Below are positions 19,601-27,052 of a stretch of DNA of 33,794 nt, piece after piece. The notes under the pieces are model-generated. The model was not told the origin of the DNA. It worked only from the letters and a program-made list of their open reading frames with translations, and did not search any database. The DNA lies in assembly GCA_913009835.1 (NCBI GenBank), contig CAJVXH010000016.1:1-33794 (forward strand), given 5' to 3'. The translations under genes were made by a program, and so were the position numbers. This DNA is from an uncultured bacterium. GTDB taxonomy: Bacteria; Electryoneota; Electryoneia; Electryoneales; Electryoneaceae. Numbering within the stretch: position 1 is the first letter of the stretch; each line of letters opens with the position of its first letter.

Positions 19601-22464
19601 AAGTTGTAAAGATCGTTTGAATCAAGCGAAATCGTGCCGTTGCTGTTAACTGTCATCACGCTGTAGAGTCCACCATAATACCCGAACACGAATGGAAGGT
19701 TGACCACCGTGCCATCATCGTCCTCGTTGGATGTATCAGAAATCCCCAGGTTATTACCTGGTGTCGAGATGTCCAGCCACACATAATCTGCATTCACACC
19801 ATAACCGCCGTCAATATTACTCAATGCCCAGTAACCATAGTTGTCTGGACCGGTAACGCCGTTGGCGGCTGGATCGCTGACAAAAACCCGGTAGGTTGTT
19901 GAGTCGCGGCCATTATCCTCATCCTCAATCACCAGCTTGAATTCTATCGGCATGCCTGGCCAGGCATCTGCTGTCGCTGTGATCGAGAATGGATCGCCAC
20001 TGTTAGATCCAACGCCGTTTGCCGGTACATCCGGATAGTTCGCTACGCCATCATTGATCGTTATGTTAGGAGTGGTCGTAGTGAGGGTTCCTGTAGCTCC
20101 GCTGACAGTGATGTCACCGAGGTTCGTCCAGGGAACCGCCATGTAGGCGGTCTCATCTGGATCAAGCTGACCGTCCCCTCCGAAAACCACGACCTGTGAA
20201 CCAGCCGCAACTGTGAAACCATAGACTGTCAACTGAGCATCCGAAACCTGATTCGCACCCACAGTAACTGTCAGTTCGGGGGTCATTCCATTCGGAGTGT
20301 TCGGGGAAACCGTAACCGAAACCGCGTCAGTAACGGTGGTCGAACCACCTGACGCCAGTGCCGGAACGGCAAAGGTATTCCCACCCACTATGGTGAGGTA
20401 AGGACTGCTCGTTGTCACTGTTGCTGTCTGGGAACCCACCGACGTCGAACCACCATTACGCATGGTCATATCAAGTGCAACAGTCTCACCAGGATTGGCA
20501 AGGTTGTCATCGCCAGCGCCATCATCGACCACTGTCGACTGAACATATACGTAATCCGCTGCCGTGCTCACTGTAATAGTAGCCTGGTAAGGGACCACGT
20601 TATCACCAACGACTGTCAGTGTCATCGAAGTTTCAACATCACTCGGATCGAACATCAAACGAATTGAACCCGAAGCGTCAATCCGATGCGTTGAAAGAAC
20701 CTCATCTCCATCGGCGAGAGTCGCCCAGATAAGTTCCGGCCAGTCACCTGGATGGTTTACATCAACATCGAGGTAGTTCTGACCCCAGTTGATAGCAGAA
20801 TCGTGAGTGACTACGATTTCATCCGGAACTCCAACCCAGGCACGTAGTGTCGGATCACCCATCAAATTGTTCCAATAGCTGAACCAATGAATGTTGGGAT
20901 CGCCCTGACTCGTACCCGTATAACCCTCATACAGGCGAAACTTACCGAGGTTCAAGGCCCAACCGAGGGAACGGATATTCCGCATGGTCATAGCCTCATA
21001 TATTCCAGAAACTACGACATTGTTGCATCGCGTGTTGGTGTGACTTGTACAAGTTCCAATCGCCGCGACACCACCCCGGAATGTGTTTCCACCTGAACCC
21101 GCGCGAAGGAAACCTTCCGTGAACTCTGTGGTCTCTGTGCCGAAATTCCCTGTGGAACAGGTAAGAATTGTGACGATAGGCAATCGTGAATCGTTGTTCA
21201 TTTGATCCAGGTAGGAGTTTGACCAACCGTTCATCCCGATATAGCCACGGTAATTGTGGAAGCTGATGCCTGCGTTAAAGGCATCCACTGTAGCCTCGGA
21301 AAAATTTCCTCCCATGGTATACCAGAGAGTATCAGAGTCAATGCTATACACATCGAGCATTTTCATAATCGCGCGATTTGTCATAATCGTGCTGATCCCA
21401 GAGGTAGAGGAACCAGCCTGCATATCAGCCTGGCTCAACCATGATGTATCGGTCATGTAGACATCGCGCTCATACGCAAGCGTCTTGTTTACCACACGGG
21501 CGAGTTCTGTGTTGCCATCCTGGACGGAGAAACGTCCTATTGCCAGATCAGCGATAAGGTCGCCGCCTTCCATCATCGTATAGGGATGATCAGTGTAGCA
21601 AGTCTGCCCGGAGTAGCTGTCGTAAGTGGCAGCCATATCACATGAGCCGTTGTGATCACCAACCAGCAACACGTATTCCAGCGGAATCGGATGGCCATTG
21701 TTGTAAGAGTTGCTAATGAGCGTGTTGATCGCCGAAGAGGAGCTCGTGCTGGTCGGATGACCAATCTCGACCACATATCCCTGCTGACGCTTCCACTGAA
21801 CGTAAGGCTCTATCCTGGTCATGAAAGTGGCGTTGTTCTCTATCACCACCAGGAGACGACCGACCGGCGCGACCTCGTTGACGTTGATCTCGTCAATGTT
21901 CATCACCATGCCACGAATTGTACGCGCCATCTCGGAAGAAACTGCAAACGGTTCCACACTGCCCTCGGCACGATCATCTTCACCTGCAAACTCCACCTCG
22001 AGATGCAAATCATTGGCGATCATGATCTCACCATCAGCGGCTACCCGAGCCGGAAGGACCGTTATTGGGAAAAGCCTGATACCCTTGAAAACGACAGGGT
22101 CACCGACTTCAACGCTCTCAAGAGTTCCCGCAAGTTCTTCAGCATATAGACCTGTGCCGACATACTCTGTTGCGTTTATCTGAGCCACAACACCCAGACC
22201 GTTCGGGACAACAATCATCGTCGTCGTACTAGGTAATGGCGACCCATTTGGAAGAAAGCCAGGGATGCTGATATAGCTACCTTGGTCATCCGTAACGAAT
22301 TCAACCATCGGTACTGATACCTGAGCTCGAACACCAGTCATGGTGCTCTCTACATTCTGCCATACCTGGGCAGATTGAGAGTCTAACGGTGCTGAAGCAA
22401 ATCCCAGCGAAACCATAATCAGAAGCAGGAAAGTCGTTCCCAAAGCAATCCCATGCCGATGCAT
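16615..22464 (-). CDS. Giant secreted C25 (gingipain-like) family protein with T9SS type A sorting domain
   Basis: C25-like region ([10 protein letters not shown]...[13 protein letters not shown]...[14 protein letters not shown]...GDPTLRAW); duplicated downstream domains; C-terminal [33 protein letters not shown]...KIMLLK; RBS GGAGG before ATG at 22464 ([18 protein letters not shown]), so the listed start 22494 is probably too early. Confidence 0.9.
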   Translation of the reverse strand: [1949 protein letters not shown]

Positions 22465-22844
22465 TCTGTATCCTCCTAAAGCCAAACTGATCAATGTCTC
22501 TCACAATCCGTTGCCAGCGCCTTAATTCTAACACTGCAACCGATCTGCGGAAACTATTCAAGTTTTTCGTGTTCTTGGGTTTCAAAGCCACTACACCCGG
22601 AGCAATTACGAAAGTAGGTAATTTTGAACGCTAAATGAAGTGCTAGCGCTAATATTCCCAAAATAAAGTGAGTAGATCGGAGCTATTAGTTTCGAGATCG
22701 TGATTTCCAGTCCACTTCCACGAGAATAATACCAATTCCTCGAAAAATGCCTGAATCATATAATGCGAAAAACATAGATATAGATTACTGATACAATATA
22801 CTTTCAGACCCACTTTCCCGCTTGAACATTAATAGCTGAGAAAG

Positions 22845-22875
22845 GCAAGGACACATGATTTCCATGTGTCCTCAC
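22845..22875 (-). terminator. Probable terminator of the SUMF1 lipoprotein gene
   Basis: GGACACATG-atttc-CATGTGTCC, 9-bp perfect arms, just past the 22916 stop on the minus strand. Confidence 0.65.
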
Positions 22876-22915
22876 GGCCTTAGTTCAGAAAAAGTGGCTC
22901 CGTTTCAGCTCTACC

Positions 22916-24085
22916 CTACTCTCCCAGCACTAATTCTGTCATCTGATTGGCAGCTACTCGAAAACCAATTGTGCTGAAACGGGTACTCGCCTCCATGGGC
23001 GCGCGAGATGCTGAACGAGAACTGTCCGGGGAGCTGAGGAAACTACCGCCCCTGGTTACTTTCATCGTGAAACGAGGCAGATGTTCATATGCAGTACCAT
23101 CCTCGGGCAATTGGCGATAATTATCGAAATAATCATCCTCAACCCACTCACTCACATTCCCATGCATATCGAACAAACCAAAGGCGTTGTACCGTTCAGT
23201 CGTCTTGACTTCGCTCAGAGTACCATACGGCCCGACCCAATCACTCTCCCGCAATTCGGATTCCGTCGCACCACTCCAGTATGGCGAATCCTCCCAGGCA
23301 CGGCAGGCATATTCCCACTCAGATTCGGTCGGCAAACGATAGTCCTGACCTGTCAGATGATTCAGTCGGTTTATGAATTCGTGGGCTTCATCCCAGTTCA
23401 GATAACGAACCGGTTCATCCAATGTCCAACTCGGAGGCGCGTTTCCAGACTGCCAACGGAAGGGTAGATCCCCCATCACAGACTTCCACTGACGTAGAGT
23501 CACCTCAGTTTGACTCAGCCAGAACTCGGTTATCTGTACCTCTTTAGTCGGCCCCTCATCCAGATCTCGCCCGATCTCATCTTCACCTGACCCGATCTCG
23601 AATGAACCTTCAGGGATCCTCGCAAATGACATTCCATAGGGACCGTCAACTATGTCAATCGTGTGAACCTCAGGCTCTTCTGGTTCAGGGGCAGGCTCAG
23701 GATCTGCTTCAACGACAACCGCGGGAGGAGGAACGGGAATTACCAAAGATTCCTTGCGCAATTCCTTGATGGGCGTGCGTTCACGAACCACTTCTCGCGC
23801 TGGCTCGACCACTATTCCGGGTTCTGCAACAACCGGTGCTGGAGCTCTCTCCACCTTGACCGGTTCCGAATTCATCACGTCCGCAGTGTCAGGACGGATC
23901 ACCTCAAGACTCTCAGGTGGAACAGGTTCTGAGATCGTCTCCGGCGGAACCACTGGCGCTTCCGGTTCTGCTTCACGTTGACAGGAGCAGCCACCGTCAC
24001 ACCCCGCGAGCAACGCTCCCAGGATGACCACCACTACAAGCAAACGAACAATCCGTATCGTCACGACAAAGCCCTCGTTGTTCAT
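22916..24085 (-). CDS. Lipoprotein with C-terminal SUMF1/formylglycine-generating-enzyme-like domain
   Basis: Lipobox LLAGC; P/E/V-rich linker; IPEGSFEIGSGEDEIGRDLDEGPTKEVQITEFWLSQTEVT...YRLPTESEWEYACRAW...GLFDMHGNVSEWVEDDYF...VTRGGSFLSS...GFRVA. A GTG at 24064 is an alternative start. Confidence 0.92.
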   Translation of the reverse strand: MNNEGFVVTIRIVRLLVVVVILGALLAGCDGGCSCQREAEPEAPVVPPETISEPVPPESLEVIRPDTADVMNSEPVKVERAPAPVVAEPGIVVEPAREVVRERTPIKELRKESLVIPVPPPAVVVEADPEPAPEPEEPEVHTIDIVDGPYGMSFARIPEGSFEIGSGEDEIGRDLDEGPTKEVQITEFWLSQTEVTLRQWKSVMGDLPFRWQSGNAPPSWTLDEPVRYLNWDEAHEFINRLNHLTGQDYRLPTESEWEYACRAWEDSPYWSGATESELRESDWVGPYGTLSEVKTTERYNAFGLFDMHGNVSEWVEDDYFDNYRQLPEDGTAYEHLPRFTMKVTRGGSFLSSPDSSRSASRAPMEASTRFSTIGFRVAANQMTELVLGE

Positions 24086-24090
24086 ACTGA

Positions 24091-24224
24091 CTATAGGAAA
24101 AGATAGGCTATAGACTATAGGAAAAGATAGGCTATAGGCTATAGGAAAAGATAGGCTATAGGCTATAGGAAAGACAGGCTATAGGCTATAGGAAAGACAG
24201 GCTATAGGCTATAGGAAAGACAGG
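24091..24224. repeat. Higher-order tandem array: (CTATAGG)x2 + AAA(A)GA(T/C)AGG, 6 cycles
   Basis: Three cycles with a 10-nt aaaagatagg spacer, then three with a 9-nt aaagacagg spacer; the last spacer runs directly into hairpin H copy 3. Confidence 0.92.
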
Positions 24225-24254
24225 CCCGTGCTTGCTTGCAAGCGCGGATCACCC
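24219..24254 (+). repeat. Dispersed hairpin element H, copy 3
   Basis: gacaggCCCGTGCTTGcttgCAAGCGCGGatcaccc. Confidence 0.8.
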
Positions 24255-24296
24255 ATCGTATGTCAGCTGCGTTGGCGGAGCCAACATGGGCAAGAA

Positions 24297-24335
24297 TCAG
24301 AAATCAGCAGTCAGTAATCAGTATTCAGTGATCAG
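24297..24335. repeat. Heptad tandem array TCAGNNN x6 (last partial)
   Basis: TCAG at 24297, 24304, 24311, 24318, 24325 and 24332, exactly 7 bp apart. Confidence 0.85.
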
Positions 24336-24365
24336 CCGCGCTTGACGAGCAAGCACGGGCCTGTC
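24336..24365 (-). repeat. Dispersed hairpin element H, copy 4, inverted relative to copy 3
   Basis: Reverse complement GACAGGCCCGTGCTTGCTCGTCAAGCGCGG. Confidence 0.8.
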
Positions 24366-24482
24366 AGTCTCCGCAGCCAGCAGCCATGAATATAACCTCT
24401 CAGCTCGCTACTAACCATCTCCAGATCGTAATTGACATCAAATTTCAGATCGGCTATCTGATCCTAACCTATCGACTGACAG

Positions 24483-24504
24483 CCGGCACAATAAGTTGTG
24501 CCGG
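24483..24504. repeat. Intergenic hairpin
   Basis: CCGGCACAA-taag-TTGTGCCGG, 9-bp perfect arms. Confidence 0.7.
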
Positions 24505-24743
24505 GGAACAGCTTAAGAAAATAGGCGGAACAGGTTGACGAACCTACAGCATAACTCAACGAGGCTTTATACTTGAATATTCGAGTTGCTCTATCTCAGG
24601 GAATATCCTGATATTGTGAGTCACGCTCAGAACTACTAGCTGTTGATTGACCAAGCATAAACATGATGTGAGCTACGTGTAGACCGTGCCTGCAAAGCAG
24701 CACGGCGTGAAAATGCTCATAAGCACACTCCTTGGGGGAGGAC

Positions 24744-26855
24744 ATGAGACAAAACCCACATCTTTCGCTTGCGATTGTCTTTGCTATCCTGTTATTGGCA
24801 TTGCCAGCAACAATGGTCGCGACACCGCTGCATCCAGAGACACTGGAGCTCGTTCAATCGGGACAAATCCCACCACCATATGCCTATGAACATTCCGTCG
24901 AATTGCATCAGATGGGCGTCGACGCGCCGATGCCTGTTTCCTTAGCTGGTGGAGCTCTGGACGTATACGCATTCAACTCCATCGTTCTGCTGGCACAATT
25001 CGCCGATAAACCGGCCATGACGCCACCCCCATTATATGACAACCTGATATTCTCTAACACGCCAGGGACACTTTACGATTATTTCCAGGAAGTGAGTTAC
25101 GGAGAATTCCAACTGGTCACTAGTGATTTCCCCAGCATGACCAATTGGCTGCCCATGCCGCAACTCTATTCATGGTACGTCAACGGCCAAAATGGCCTCG
25201 GTACGTATCCGCAAAACTGTCAGAAGATGGTTGAGGACGCCGTGGCAGCAGCAGATCCCATGGTCAACTTCGCCCAGTATGACCACGATGGAAACGGATC
25301 TGTCGATGGCCTGGTCCTGGTCCACTCTGGTACGGATGCCGCATGGTCGGGGTCAAATAACGATGTCTGGTCACACGCCTGGACGCTGCCTGCACCGTTC
25401 TGGACAGCCGACGGTGTCTACATCTCCACTTATTGCACAGTCCCGGAATTCTATAACGTCTCCGGCGACCTGACACCCGGTGTTATCGCGCATGAGATGG
25501 GACACGCTGTTCTCGGCCTGCCCGACCTATACGATACCGATTACAGTTCGATGGGGCTCGGATATTGGAGCTTGATGTCATACGGAATGTGGAATGGACC
25601 CATGCTGATGGGGGGATCACCAGCTCACTTGGATGCCTGGTCAAGGATTCAAGCCACCTTCGCCGCACCTGAGAACGTGATTCAGGATATGCCAGGTTTC
25701 CTCATCATGCCAGTAGAGCAAACCCCGCACATCATGAGGCTGTGGACCAACGGGATGTATGGAAACGAGTATTTCCTGGTTGAGAACCGTCAACCGTTCG
25801 GCTTCGACACATGGTTGCCAGGGGCGGAATTGCTCATCTACCACATCGATGACAATGTGACGACCTGGAACAACAACGAATGGTATCCGGGATACACCGC
25901 GAACGGCCATTATCGCATTGCAATTGAACAAGCTGACGCGATGTGGCACCTGGAGCAAAACGTGAACATGGGCGACCCGACAGATCCCTGGCCAGGCGCA
26001 CTGGGAGTGCCGTCCTTCGACCAGATCAGCTGGCCTAACAGCAATGATTACAACGGAAACGTTACAAACGTCGGCTGCGCGAACATGATGTCAATGCCAC
26101 CCACTGTTGGAGTTGATCTGCTGGTAGGCAATCCCATACCGCCATTTCAGCCAGCTTGGATCAACATTATCCCTCACACCTACCCAATCTTCATTCCAGT
26201 TGGAGGGGGATCATTCGGCTATGACATCCACATCTACAATAGTATTCCCGTGTCGAGATCCGGTCAGTTATGGTGGGAAGCCATTTTGCCCAACGGTAAC
26301 ACCTATTACATCGGGCGCCAGAACATCACAATCCAACCTGGACTCCCCTGGTCGAGCTTTAACCGGACCCAGAACATACCGGGGTGGGCACCGAATGGGG
26401 CATACCAGTTCGTCTGCAATGTCGGATACTATCCGGGTTTCATCGCTACAACTGCCATGATCCCATTTACCAAACAGGCATTGGTTGCCGATGGCGGTGA
26501 AATCGTTGAAGAATGGTCGATGGATATTCCCGACGACGAAAACGTCTACATTGAGTCCGCCGAACCGTTCGGACAGGATATGATGCTGCCAACTGAGTTC
26601 GCTGTCAGCGAGGCATGGCCTAATCCGTTCAACGCCGAAACCCAGATCTCGGTGTCATTGCCGGTCGCTACTGAAATCGTCGCGACGGTCTACAACACCC
26701 TGGGACAAAAGGTCGCAGTCATGGCTGATGGAGTTTTCCAAGCCGGTGATCACACGCTGACATTCTACGCTTCAGACCTTACCAGCGGAATGTATTTGCT
26801 AAACATTCGCACCGAAACAGAGAGCTTCACACGTAAACTGGTGCTGATGAAGTAG
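24744..26855 (+). CDS. Secreted M6 family metalloprotease with T9SS type A sorting domain
   Basis: HEMGHAVLGLPDLYD zinc motif, GYWSLMSYGMW; C-terminal AWPNPFNAETQISVSLP...YNTLGQKVAVM...KLVLMK; RBS GGGGGAGG before ATG at 24744 (the listed 24732 is a TTG). Confidence 0.95.
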   Translation: MRQNPHLSLAIVFAILLLALPATMVATPLHPETLELVQSGQIPPPYAYEHSVELHQMGVDAPMPVSLAGGALDVYAFNSIVLLAQFADKPAMTPPPLYDNLIFSNTPGTLYDYFQEVSYGEFQLVTSDFPSMTNWLPMPQLYSWYVNGQNGLGTYPQNCQKMVEDAVAAADPMVNFAQYDHDGNGSVDGLVLVHSGTDAAWSGSNNDVWSHAWTLPAPFWTADGVYISTYCTVPEFYNVSGDLTPGVIAHEMGHAVLGLPDLYDTDYSSMGLGYWSLMSYGMWNGPMLMGGSPAHLDAWSRIQATFAAPENVIQDMPGFLIMPVEQTPHIMRLWTNGMYGNEYFLVENRQPFGFDTWLPGAELLIYHIDDNVTTWNNNEWYPGYTANGHYRIAIEQADAMWHLEQNVNMGDPTDPWPGALGVPSFDQISWPNSNDYNGNVTNVGCANMMSMPPTVGVDLLVGNPIPPFQPAWINIIPHTYPIFIPVGGGSFGYDIHIYNSIPVSRSGQLWWEAILPNGNTYYIGRQNITIQPGLPWSSFNRTQNIPGWAPNGAYQFVCNVGYYPGFIATTAMIPFTKQALVADGGEIVEEWSMDIPDDENVYIESAEPFGQDMMLPTEFAVSEAWPNPFNAETQISVSLPVATEIVATVYNTLGQKVAVMADGVFQAGDHTLTFYASDLTSGMYLLNIRTETESFTRKLVLMK

Positions 26856-26982
26856 GCCATAGGCCATAGGCCATAGGCCATAGGCCATAGGCCATAGGCC
26901 ATAGGCCATAGGCCATAGGCCATAGGCCATAGGCCATAGGCCATAGGCCATAGGCCATAGGCCATAGGCCATAGGCCATAGG
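26853..26982. repeat. Perfect heptanucleotide tandem array (CCATAGG) ~18.6 copies
   Basis: taggccataggccatagg... 130 bp, uninterrupted; the first TAG is the stop codon of the M6 gene. Confidence 0.98.
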
Positions 26983-27000
26983 AAAAGACACAAACATCAA

Positions 27001-27026
27001 CTGCCACGGACTGAAGTCCGTGGCAG
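27001..27026. repeat. Dispersed hairpin element P, copy 3
   Basis: CTGCCACGGACTgaAGTCCGTGGCAG, 12-bp perfect arms. Confidence 0.85.
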
Positions 27027-27034
27027 GTATTTTT

Positions 27035-27052
27035 CTCCAGACTCCAGACTCA
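27035..27052. repeat. Short heptad array CTCCAGA x2.6 running into the ppx stop codon
   Basis: ctccaga ctccaga ctca; the stop TGA (minus) is 27050-27052. Confidence 0.65.

Noticed and set aside
22916-24085. True formylglycine-generating enzyme (sulfatase maturase)
   Set aside because: I could not identify the catalytic cysteine pair in the SUMF1 region and no sulfatase is nearby; a structural or binding SUMF1 lipoprotein is more likely.
26853-26982. CRISPR-like repetitive array
   Set aside because: 7-bp units with no spacers and no cas genes in the window; a simple tandem repeat.
26765-27007. 80-aa minus-strand ORF with (GLWPMAY)n repeat
   Set aside because: It is the automatic translation of the 7-bp CCATAGG array, which is open in all three minus frames; no independent coding support.
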